Source of the DNA: Vandiemenella viatica
Lineage: Eukaryota; Arthropoda; Insecta; Orthoptera; Morabidae
Assembly: GCA_031002005.1 (NCBI GenBank)
Contig: JARYHS010008074.1
Coordinates: 264,865,930 to 264,929,929, forward strand
Length of the DNA: 64,000 bases
Direction of reading: 5' to 3'
Positions 1 to 9,850 of this stretch are shown here, one piece after another. A program made the position numbers and the translations under genes. A model generated the notes under the pieces. The model was given only the letters and a program-made list of their open reading frames with translations, had not been told where the DNA came from and made no database searches. Numbering within the stretch: the first letter of the stretch is position 1; each line of letters starts with the position of its first letter.

Positions 1-960
1 TGTAAGTTTTGCTATGTACGTATGTTGTGCTTTTTAATGAAGGTATTAAATGTTACTCCTTTCTGTCAGGATTTGTTCTCACCCAGCTCCACTGCGATAA
101 TTCGTCTTACAGCTATTCAATAAATATATAATTTATTGGATGAACTGAGCGATTAATGGTTTCTTTACTTCAACGACATCAGGTTCTCTAAAGTCCTCAA
201 AGTCGACGGGAAAATGCCAGTTCGTGGGTACAGTCTACAAATGACTTTTTCGTTCTATTGGCATAATCCAGAGGAAAAAAATTAAAAATAATAATAAAAA
301 AACTTACCTTGCCTGCTTCGGTGAGCTCAAGATTACAATATTCCAGTACTTATATCCGTAATTTCTTTTTTTTTTTTCTTCAATTCTGAAACACTTGTAT
401 CTTTTGCAACTGCCTACAAGTAAACTTAAAATATTTTCTTTTGAATAGTGAAATAAGTATTCTCATCTCTCCACATCTTATAATAGTACTTCTTGTTTAA
501 TAGCAATTGAAATAAACATCCTTTCCCATTAAGTTACTTTTGCTTTTTTCAGACTTCCCAAATGACTTAAAAATTACTTTTAGTGTGGTGTTAGGACATT
601 TTTCATATTTGTTACACCAGCTTTCATAAATATTCAAATACATTCATTACTTATTTTATCCCATATCCCATCCCATACTTAATAATATAATAATCGTCTT
701 CGTACTCGTCAGCGACGTTCAACTGTTCTCTCATTCTCTGCCCTACTGCAATGCCCACCCACAACTCTCAGACACCAATCAAAATATAATAAAACTGCTT
801 TCTCTCTGCAAAATGGCAATTATTGATAACACACTTATGTCAATTAGGAGTTTCATACTGGTCGCCTCACAAGGTTAGTAGCCGAAAATTGTATGGATAG
901 TTTGTTTAACATTGTAACGGAATGACGAAAGTGGGTTATCCCACACATTTTTATTAATAA
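1..960. other. AT-rich sequence, nothing recognised
   Basis: No ORF above background, no repeat structure and no RNA gene could be seen. It holds short homopolymer T tracts (around 367-380) and A/T-rich runs typical of insect non-coding DNA. Confidence 0.6.
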
Positions 961-1620
961 TAATAGTAAGGGTATTATTGATTCTAAGCGTTTGGCAATG
1001 CTAGGGGTGGGCTGATACCGGACCTCCCAAACAGCAGTGGCCGCGGTTCGACACCCAGGCTGCCACCGAACAATCGGCAGCTTTACTTGCGGACCTAACG
1101 GAACAGGTCAGGCGTGTAATCCCCTAGCTACATGAAAATACCCCGCCAAGGTTAATGGACTTTAGGTGACCTCCTGCCCCAAACTGGACGTTCTGAAGGT
1201 CAAATGAGGCGGATATGCCCTACTCCGTCCGAATTCTCACGGATCGCTATAAATGCAATAATCGTTATTCGTAGCTTGTGTAGGAGGAGCCTAATAGCGA
1301 AGCCAATCAACATCGGACAATTCTTCGCGTATTTCTGATTCTTGTGAATTTCCCTGCATGTTAAAAACGCCCTGAGAAGAGGCGTGGCTACCCCTAGCGA
1401 CGCGGAGAGACGGTTGCTGGAGGACTGCGCGGAAATTACTTCGTGTCAAACCCTCAGAGGTGGAGGGTCTAGTTGGGATCCGACATCCGTGGTTGTAACT
1501 GCGGACTTCGTGCCAAAACCTCCAAGGTTGGAGGGTGTACTGACTTGGCAGAGAACCACCAAGGGTTCGAGAAAACGTAGGTACTGCAAACTGGACCTGC
1601 AGTGAAGTCACCTTGCAGTC
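961..1620. other. GC-richer block of unknown nature, possibly an old retroelement fragment
   Basis: This block is clearly richer in G+C than the DNA on either side. It contains a B-box-like motif GGTTCGACACC at about 1045-1055, and two similar segments around 1448-1470 and 1514-1538 (CCTCAGAGGTGGAGGGT versus CCTCCAAGGTTGGAGGGT). A 106-codon ORF (1291-1611, minus) and a 73-codon ORF (1384-1605, plus) overlap here, and neither has a domain I recognise. The composition jump and internal repetition suggest a transposed segment such as a SINE or a LINE 3' region. No ends, tail or target duplication were found, so the identity is open. Confidence 0.3.
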
Positions 1621-3824
1621 AGTCTGTATTAATATTACTTGAAGTACATGTTACACTTCATTATTCTAGCTAACTCGTTACAACTCTTATGCCTTCTAGG
1701 GAAGCCTGTCGCCTTTACGGAAATTACGCAATGAACAGTACAGTGTGCTACTTGCCTACAGTCATTGAGTATAGCCCTGTAACGACCCTTCAAAGGAAAC
1801 TTTGAGTGATTGAGAGTGCTCACCTCCAACAGTCAATGAGATAGCGCCTTTTAATGCCGAGAGAGAACTTTAATCTGTAACCCGGCGGGATAAACAGATT
1901 TAGTGAGTTGATATCACCATATTTGGTGGTTAATTTCAAATTATCCTGGCAACCAACAAATTGCAATCAAACGTGTAATTCATATTAACATTGCTTTTGA
2001 CTTTCTTGAGATTGGTTCCCGATTGTTTTGAAGGGAACATTTCATTTTAGCCAAATGTGAAGCGTTCGTTATACAAAAGATAATTTAATAATGTTGTATT
2101 TGTTCTGCAATCTTTTGTTTAATTCGTAGTGCTTTGAATTTGCTTTTTGTTTGCAAACTTTGACAATTGAAACGCGAGGCTTTGTTTGATTCCTTTCTAA
2201 GATTTCCTGTATTAATGTTAAAGGTAAATAAGCCTCAGTCTGTACGCCTGTACGAGTACAAAATAAATAATCATCATACGGATTTATTAGATGATAAAAA
2301 GGGGAGTTAGAAAGTTTCTACCCTTTCCTCCCACCCAACCAAACACCTGCTACAACATTAGAAACCCATAAAATTAAATTTCTGTTAAGACAAAACTATT
2401 GAGATCGATGTTTATGTCTTTCAGACTACTGAATACCAACTGACAGAAGTTTTAGGACACTCCACACAACATCAATGCACACCTTCTGCAAGCAAAGCTG
2501 CGTGTTGAACACTAACTTGGACGCTATGTTGACGGAGACTGTTGCCAATGTGGGGCTAAACTACTGGAACTGCGGCTATCCATGTTGGCATTTGTTGAAG
2601 TTATCTTGGTGGCCACTGTGTAGTGCTGTTGTCAGAAGATTTACCGTGCTTATTCTGCACCAGCTGTAACAACACTAGCTATTGTTATTCTAGTTGCAGA
2701 ATTTCTGACTGATTCTCCTTGTCCTGCAGTCGCTGTTATTATATTTGTAAGTTCTATTACCCACACGAGATACTCTTCAGTATTTTGGCTAGCATTTTCT
2801 TTTTGTCAACGTGTCTATTTATATTTTCGTAATATCATCAGGTTCACAACAAGATGAGGACCACAAATAAATAAAATTATCCACGTCCGATTTGGTAAAA
2901 GAAACAGAGACCTGGGATACGAGGATTTCATGCAAGCCAATATCGTGTTGAATTAGGCCTTAGCTGATGGTAATGACTATGATCTTATTGGTAGTAAAGA
3001 GCCCTAAAAGCGAGTAGAACAGTCTGTCCACGTCGTTTGTGTAGGTCGTTTCTAAGCAACTTGGATGAAAATTAATGTTTTGTTTTGTTTCAGTAATGTG
3101 AAAAAACAAACCCTGATGAAACTATTTGTAAATCGGTTGTTCATAAATAGTTTGCAACGTCCACTGTGAACAAATTTCCTTGCTCATTGGAGAATGTGAA
3201 GTGGTGAAGTGTATCTTTTCTTCACTGAGGACATAAAAACAATTTTCGATGACAGTCTGACATGCGTGGTTTTCAAACAAATTTTGTATCCTACGTGTAA
3301 TTTCTGTTCTCTTCCAAAGCCATAGAAAGAAGTGAGAGAACTGGGAAACAAAACTTTTTTTTTCTTGTGGTATACTTATTTGTGAAGATTACTATGTAAC
3401 TCAGTCAGTGGGTTGGTAGTGATTGGAAATGGAGAAGTTGGATGAGGATATTGTTGAGAGTTATGAGGCATTTACTGGCGATAAGTCCTGGGTGTATATT
3501 AGCAGAAGAATTAGGTGTAGTACGTAGAAAGGAAAACTTGTTCATGATCATAAAATGCCTCTGCATTTAGTGATAAGAGAGGGTGAAATTTTTTTTTGTA
3601 GATAATGGAGCATTGTACTGGAATGAAGTACCAATAGGACTATTGAAACATTTACCATAAACATTATTTTTTAAAAAAAAATGATAAAATGCGTAAAAAA
3701 GTATGTAATTAATTTAATACCGGAGCTTATACTCTATCGCAGTTAAGGCAATGTAATGTTAAACTGTTGACAACCAGTTCTTTATCCCCAATTTGCTTTA
3801 AAATTGTCAACGGATACCTTTGAT
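1621..3824. other. AT-rich sequence, nothing recognised
   Basis: No gene or repeat could be supported. A 64-codon ORF at 2475-2669 has no recognisable features and sits in non-coding-like composition. Confidence 0.55.
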
Positions 3825-3837
3825 GTCTTTCACTGTC
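3825..3837. repeat. target site duplication, left copy
   Basis: GTCTTTCACTGTC, identical to 4097-4109, directly abutting the SINE poly(A) tail. Confidence 0.9.
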
Positions 3838-4096
3838 TTTTTTTTTTTTTTTTTTTTTTTTTTGTAACTGCTTTACGTCTCTTTTTAACATCGAGGTCTT
3901 TAGAGACGGGAAAGGATGGGGGGCAAGGAATGGGAAGGAATTCGGCCATGGCCTTTTGAAGGAAGCATCCCGGCATTTGCCTGGAGTGATTTGTGGAAAC
4001 CATGGAGAACCCAAATCTGGATGCCCGGACGGGGATTCGAACCACCGTCCTCCCGAATGCGAGGCGAGAACGCTAACCGTTACACCGCCCCACTCG
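3838..4096 (-). mobile_element. tRNA-derived SINE, complete copy with poly(A) tail and 13-bp target site duplication
   Basis: Read on the minus strand, the element starts with a tRNA-like head ending at about 4096. It has an A-box-like segment (TGTAACGGTTAGCG) and a clear B box GGTTCGAATCC (around 4035-4045). An unrelated body follows, then a poly(A) tail seen as the T run at 3838-3863. It is flanked by the perfect 13-bp direct repeat GTCTTTCACTGTC at 3825-3837 and 4097-4109, the signature of LINE-driven retroposition. The tail-proximal body carries the AGACGTTAAGC-type end. Eight more copies or fragments of this family lie in the window. SINEs encode no protein and depend on a partner LINE. 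The long T run produces a false lysine-rich ORF on the minus strand. Confidence 0.9.
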
Positions 4097-4109
4097 GTCT
4101 TTCACTGTC
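4097..4109. repeat. target site duplication, right copy
   Basis: GTCTTTCACTGTC, identical to 3825-3837, directly abutting the SINE tRNA-like head. Confidence 0.9.
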
Positions 4110-4289
4110 AAATGTCTCGAGTGAAAATGGTTTGTTCGGTTCTTATAGAATTTATAAACAAAGTTAACGATCACCAACAGACATTAATCAATAAATTAAA
4201 AAAAATGTTCAATTACAACTAAGTCAATTAAAATTTTTAGTTTAACTTGTTTAATTAATTATTTTTAACCAATTTCAAAAAGAGAGAAA

Positions 4290-6190
4290 GTTTTCAATTC
4301 TTTTTTTAAATGTATGTTAAGCGATATCTTCCGCAATTTTAAACCGATTTTAATTATTTTTTTTTTTTAAATGGATTAGTTATACTTTCAAAGTGGTGTC
4401 ATTTAAATTTAACTGGGAAACCATCTTCTCTACCCCTTCACACTCCTTAATTTTTACACAAACCAAAACTTTTAATTTAATTTCAACGGAACTTTGAACA
4501 TGTATAATTTAAAAGAAAAAGAAAAATAATGTCAATATTTGGTTTGCGGAAATCCCTCTCCCACTTTCCACCCCCTTAATATTTGTCATTGTTCCTTATA
4601 TAAAACTACAGTCAACACCACTTAACCGATCTACATGAAACATGGCAAATACATGTATTTTTTCATGGAGAAGGTTTCTGACCAAAACAAACCACCACCT
4701 CTCCCCTTTTACACCCCTTAATTTTTATACAAACCCACATTTTTTTTATTCGATTTCAATAGAACTTTGCACATGTGTACTTTAAAGAGAAAAATACTGT
4801 CAACATTTGATCTTTCAAAGCCCAACCCCTCTTCCTCCTTCCACTCCTTTAATTTTAGACAAGGTTCTTTACAAAAAGCTTCAGTTGACACCGTTTGATC
4901 GATCATCATGATAGCTGGCACTTATGGTATATGTATTTTTTAACTAAGAAGTTTTGTGACCAAAAATAAAAAACCACCCACTCTCCCCATTAGACCCCTT
5001 AATTTTTACACAAAACCACAGTTTTAATTTGGATTTGAAGATACTTTGCACAATTTAATTTAAAACAAAGAGAAAAATAACGTCAACTTTTGGTTTCCAA
5101 AAACAGAACCCCTCTCCCCTTTTCCATCCCCTTAATTTTAGTCGATGTTCTTTTTTAGAAAGCTACAGTCGACACAATTTAACCGACCTCCATGAAAGTT
5201 GACATATACATGTATTTTTTTCATGGAGAAGATTTTTGACCAAAAAAACAAATAAAAAACACTCTCTCCCCCTTTAAACCCCTCAATTTTTGTACAAACC
5301 CACATTTTAAACTGATTTCGATGCAATTTTGCGTATAGCTTAAACCAAAGAGAAAAAGAAAACTACTGTCCACATTACTTTTAAACAAACTATAACCCTG
5401 GCCACCTTTCCACTTCCTTAATTACTGTCAATGTTGTTTATACAAAGTTGCAGTTTCTGTCCAATTTTGAAGGAAGAATGCACATGTATACGTTAAAACT
5501 AACAGAAAAATACTGTATATGTTTGGTTTAGAGAAACCAAACTCCTCTCCTCCTTTCCACCCCCTTAATTTTTGTTAATGTTCTTTATACTCAGCTATAG
5601 TTTATAGCCGATTCTGAAGGAATTTTGCACACATATGCTTCAAAGCATTTTAAATTTGGTTTGTAGAAACCCAACCGCTCTTCCCTTCTACCCACACCCC
5701 TCTTAATTTCCAATGTTTTTTATAGATACCCATAGTTTTTATCAGATTTCGATGGAACACTACACATGTATACTTATAAACAAAGAGAAACGTAGTGTCT
5801 ACACTCCCTTACCCCATTTAATTTTTTCAAATGTTGTTTACTCAAAGCTACTACTTTTATCTGGTTCCAATGAAACTTTGTACATATATACTTTAAAACA
5901 AACTTGTTTTACAAAAAACAAACTACTCTTCCCCTCTACACCCCCTTAATTGTTTTTTATACATACCTACAGTTTTTATCTGATATCAATGGAAATTTGC
6001 ACACGTGTACTTAACATTAAACAGAAAAAGACACTCATCATTTGGTATACAAAAGCTCAATACCTCTCCCCCTTTACGTCCATCATTTTTAATTTCCAAT
6101 GTTCTGTATAGAAACAGAGTTTTAAATCCGGTCAAAATCGATTCAGCTATTTTTAAGTTATGACAGAATGTTCATAAAATAAATGTGTCC
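4290..6190. repeat. diverged tandem array, basic unit about 125-140 bp, with about 270-280 bp higher-order units
   Basis: The same ordered motifs recur. There is a C-rich run like CTCCCC(C/T)TTT, then CCCCTTAATTTTT, then a (T)ACAAA..CACAG-type stretch, then GATTTC(A/G)ATGGAA, then TTTGCACATGTATAC, then AGAGAAAAATACTGTC and a TTTGGTTT stretch. The CCTTAATTTTT motif appears near 4446, 4713, 4996 and 5280, spaced about 270-280 bp apart. It then recurs near 5415, 5560, 5700, 5825, 5943 and 6080, spaced about 115-145 bp apart. The left part thus uses a dimeric unit and the right part a monomeric one. No unit keeps an open frame. It could be an old satellite block or the internal repeats of an unidentified transposon. 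Confidence 0.75.
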
Positions 6191-6634
6191 TAATGCCATA
6201 ACATGTAGATCACACATTTTTTCTTGGACCACAAGCTTTCACGTTGTGAAAAGCCATTAAAAATCTAAATTTTACGCGTGATGGCGGATCAAACAGATAT
6301 ATTCCAGATACAGATTTGTGTATGTGGTATGTATTAATGCCCAGTTTCGACTATCGAGCAGCAGCTTTAACAAATGTTATGAATAGGTTGAAACACAGCC
6401 TGGACCAAAACGTAGAGTGAAATTCCTTTTCGCAGCATCCAATTCACCCCATTCTGGAAATTGTAGAGGAATATCGAGACAGAATTTTATGAAAGCAAGC
6501 GCCTTAAGCACTCAGCTACCAGGAAGTCCGCAAAATGAGAACTCCGCGGCTTATATAAAATACGAAACAAACTATAATACCACTAAAAATTTAATAATGA
6601 AATACTTGTTTTAAAAAATAAAAACCGTCTTAAA
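6191..6634. other. spacer between tandem array and MITE-like element
   Basis: No gene was seen. A weak tRNA-like antisense segment lies around 6490-6535 but lacks a convincing B box. A 65-codon ORF at 6417-6614 is not supported by any motif. Confidence 0.45.
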
Positions 6635-6639
6635 AACAT

Positions 6640-7250
6640 TAAAAATTAAAATTAACGTTATACCTTGCTTATAGGAAAATAAATCTAAATGGACAATATT
6701 TTACATTACTATTATTGAAATGTTTACATTAATCTGTTATTTTTGGAGTTGATGCCAGCCAAAGAAAGGGGGAGGAGGAAACAATAAGGAATGCCAATAA
6801 TACATAAAAAATCATGTTATTAATTATTAATGCTAGAAATATGTTTCAACAATATTGAAACATACAGATGATACTCCAATATTATACAATATTATATAAA
6901 GCGTTTACCGCATGATGCAGCCTACAAACTGATAATATAGTACCAGAGATATGCCTCGACAACCAACCAGTCCGATCCACTCATTAAAATGCTGTCTAAT
7001 TTGTCTCCCTAAATTGTCAATCCCCACCACAAAAAAAAAGATATATCTGCTACACTCCACGCTGTCAAATATTCGGAATTTTTGTTCATACAGCCTTGAA
7101 CAGCAAATAAAGTTCAGTAACTGATTCCTCACGATGTTACAGCTGGCACCGACTCAAAAAATGACTGATTAATGTAAAAATTTCAAAAATATTGTCCATT
7201 TATTTATTTTCTTCTAACAAAGTTATTTTAACTTTTTGTATTTTTAAAGC
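6640..7250. mobile_element. unnamed MITE-like element, copy 1, with about 100-bp terminal inverted repeats
   Basis: The left end (about 6640-6745, containing GGAAAATAAAT.TAAATGGACAATATTTT) recurs as a reverse complement at about 7145-7250, so this is a non-coding element with long terminal inverted repeats. The whole left end and interior (about 6640-7160) also recur as a reverse complement at 9320-9850. Inside is a short perfect stem, ATGTTTCAA...TTGAAACAT, near 6840-6862. No transposase is encoded, so mobilisation would have been in trans. The superfamily is not identified. Confidence 0.75.
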
Positions 7251-7609
7251 AGTTATTACTTTTTGAAACAATTATTTTATCATTATTTTTATCATTTCAA
7301 CGTTTTTTGTAAACTGCGGTTATATTTTTATCAGCCAGATTATTATGTCATATTTATGTATTTGTTTCTTGCGTGAGAGGTTCATTTTTGTTTTCGAAGT
7401 CTGTAAAATTATATATTTTTTAATATTTTATTCCTAACTCCTCCATGTTAATCATGAATGTATCAAAAAATTGATACCAAATTGGAAATTCAATATCGAG
7501 AATTGATCTACCGTTATTCATATCTACCAGTACAACGCTAATCATGTTGTGGACTTTCGGCTATCTGTGATATGAATTCTTAGGTGTTGATTGCTATTCC
7601 ATTTTATCA
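7251..7609. other. AT-rich spacer
   Basis: AT-rich DNA between the MITE-like copy and the Tc1 insertion. No feature was seen. Confidence 0.5.
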
Positions 7610-7645
7610 TACACTGAAGAGCTAAAGAAAATGGTACACCTGCCT
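7610..7645 (+). repeat. left terminal inverted repeat of Tc1-like element
   Basis: ACACTGAAGAGCTAAAGAAA and onward matches the right end in reverse complement with few mismatches. Confidence 0.85.
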
Positions 7646-7708
7646 AATATCGTGTAGAGTCCCCGCGAGCACGCAGCACTGCCGCAACACGACGTGGCAT
7701 GGACTCAA

Positions 7709-8722
7709 CTATGTCTGTAGTAGTGCTAGAGGAAAATGAAACCATACATCCTGCAGGATTGTCCATAAATCCGTAAGAGTACGAGGGGCTGGAGATCTCT
7801 TCTGGACGGTACGTTGCAAGGCATTCCAGGTATGCTCAATAACGTTCATGTCTGTGGAGTTTGGTGGCCAGCGGAGGTGTTTAAACTCAGAAGAGTATTC
7901 CTGGAGGCCACTCTGTAGGAATTCTGTGCGTTTGGGGTGTCGCATTGTCCTGCTGGAATTGCCCAAGTCCGTCGGAATGCACAATGGACATGAATGGATG
8001 TAGGTGATCAGCCAAGATGCGTACATACCTGTCACCTGTCAGAGTCGTATCTAGACGTATGGGGGGACCCAGGCCACTCCGACTGCACACGCCCCACACC
8101 ATTATAGAGCCTCCACCAGCTTGAAAAGTCCCCTGCTGTCATGCATGGTCCATGAATTCATGAAGTTGTCTCCATAACCGTTCACGTCCATCCACTCGAT
8201 ACAACTGGAAACGAGTCTCGTCAGAAAAGGCAACATGTTTCCAATCATCAACAGTCCAATGTCGGTGTTGACGGGCCCAGACGAGGCGTAAAGCTTTCTG
8301 TCGTGCACTCAGCAAGGGTACACGAGTGGGCCTTCTGCTCCAAAAGCCCATACCTATGAGTTTCGTTGAATTGTTTGCACGCTTACACTTGTTGATGGTC
8401 CAGTATTGAAATCCACAGCAATTTGCGGAAGGGTTACACTTCTGTCACGTTGAACGATTCTCTTCAGTCGTCATTGGTCCCGTTCTTGCAGGATCTTTTT
8501 CCGGTCGCATCGATATCGGAGATTTGATGTTTTACCGGATTCCCGATATTCACGGTGAACTCGTGAAATGGTCGTATGGGGTAATCCCCACCTCGTCGTT
8601 ACCTCGGAGATGCTGTGTCCCTTCTCCCGTGCGCCGACTATGACACCACGTTCAAACTCACTTAAATCGTGATAAGCAGCCATTGTAGCAGCAGTAACCG
8701 ATCTAACACCTACGCCAGACAC
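7709..8722 (-). pseudogene. Tc1-like transposase (DDE), frameshifted
   Basis: This decayed transposase would have cut and joined the TIRs of its own element. It is read in pieces on the minus strand. Piece 8471-8722 is the N-terminal HTH DNA-binding region (motifs EFERGVIVGAREKGHSISEV and TTISRVHREYRESGKT). Piece 8139-8351 has the first catalytic Asp in AFSDETRF (codon near 8220). Piece 7887-8102 has the second Asp in QQDNATP (near 7947). Piece 7709-8035 has the Glu in WPPNSTDMNVIEHTW (near 7835). At least two frameshifts separate the pieces. The second Asp and the Glu are 112 nt apart, out of frame, where intact Tc1 genes have an in-frame spacing of about 34 residues. All three catalytic residues survive, but no full protein can be made. 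The likely start is the ATG inside the first piece (MAAYHDLSEFERG) rather than the upstream ATG. Confidence 0.92.
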
Positions 8723-8789
8723 CCATTGTCTTATATGGGCGTTGCCGACCTCAGCGCCCTACTCTGAGTGTTTACATATCTTTGTGTTT

Positions 8790-8825
8790 GCGTACGCATG
8801 CCAGTTTCTTTGGCTCTTAAGTCTA
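8790..8825 (-). repeat. right terminal inverted repeat of Tc1-like element
   Basis: Contains CCAGTTTCTTTGGCTCTTAA, the inverted partner of the left TIR. Confidence 0.85.
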
Positions 8826-9300
8826 TCTTGCTAATACTGTTCTTTGTTTTCCCAACGACCAAATAAATATTAATTATCTTTCAATCCTTCATATGCAGAA
8901 TCAAGAATTTTTCAATTAATAGTTTTTATATTACTTTTATCCTTTAATATTACATCTGTATCCGGATGAGTAATTTTAATATTCTCATATAGAAATTTTT
9001 TTTATTTTTTTACCTTTTCACAATGTATTACCATGATCTGAAAATCTGAGACAAAATATTTTTTATATGTTTCAAGATTTTAAGTTTTTTATACTCTATT
9101 ACATTATTTAACTTTTATAGTTTTTTAAATGTTTCTGGAATTTTTAATTTGTATAAAATTTTCAATTTTTTAGACATATTTTTGTGAAAGTTTAGGATTT
9201 TAAACGTTTTTCATAAATTGAATAAGATACTGAAATGGGATTACTACTTGTCAAATTAAATAACTGAAGAGAGCTTAAATTTCTTAATGATGTTTGAACA
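8826..9300. other. very AT-rich spacer
   Basis: A/T-dominated sequence with many TTTTTA-type runs. No gene or repeat unit was identified. Confidence 0.5.
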
Positions 9301-9319
9301 AATAAAATAAAAATATTCA

Positions 9320-9850
9320 GTTACAGATTTTGAGATTACATTGCTGTTGTAACAGCTGTCACATCGCGAGAAACCAATTGATTACTGAACTTTAATTGCT
9401 GTTCAAGGTGACACCGGGAGTATGAATGAAAATTCTGAATATTTTATAGCATTAAGTGAGGCAGATATTGTTTAGGTGGACAAATTTTACAGTATTTTAA
9501 TCAGTGGCTCGGCCAATTTGGTTGTTGAGGCATATATCTGGCGCACATTGTCAGATGGTTGGCTGCATCATGCGATAAACACTTTACAGTTTGTATAATA
9601 TCAGCGTATCATCTGTATGTTTCAGTTTGATGAAACATGTTTCTAGCATTAATCACTAGTAACATGATTTTTTGTGTATTATGGTTATTCCTTATTGTTT
9701 TTATTTTTTCCCATGCTTTGGCTGGCAACGACTCCAATAATAACCGATAAATTTAAAAATTTCGATAATAGTAATGTAAAATATTGTCCATTTGTATTTA
9801 TTTTCCTATAAGCAAAGTATAAAGTTATTTTAAATGTTTTAGTGTTTTTT
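9320..9850. mobile_element. unnamed MITE-like element, copy 2, inverted relative to copy 1
   Basis: Read as reverse complement, this stretch matches about 6640-7160 along its length. Shared blocks include CTTATAGGAAAATAAAT, AATGGACAATATTTTACATT, GAAACATACAGATGATAC and CGCATGATGCAGCC. The outer terminal repeat is present near 9747-9850. The inner one could not be found near 9240-9320, so this copy is probably truncated there. No coding capacity. Confidence 0.7.

Larger units (their letters stand above)
7610..8825 (-). mobile_element. Tc1-like DNA transposon, near full length, inactive
   Basis: Terminal inverted repeats can be read at both ends. The left end begins ACACTGAAGAGCTAAAGAAA at 7611. 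The right end, read on the minus strand from 8824, gives GACTTAAGAGCCAAAGAAAC. TA dinucleotides lie at the outer edges (7610-7611 and 8824-8825), as expected for Tc1/mariner TA target duplication. The element is about 1.2 kb and holds one transposase gene on the minus strand. It lies between two inverted copies of a MITE-like element. A second copy of the same family starts at 49398. Confidence 0.92.

Noticed and set aside
3727..4045. Minus-strand ORFs with Lys-rich runs
   Set aside because: They read the SINE poly(A) tail and SINE body in antisense; not genes.
6480..6540. Antisense tRNA-like sequence
   Set aside because: An A-box-like part exists but no B box and no tail; not supported as SINE or tRNA.
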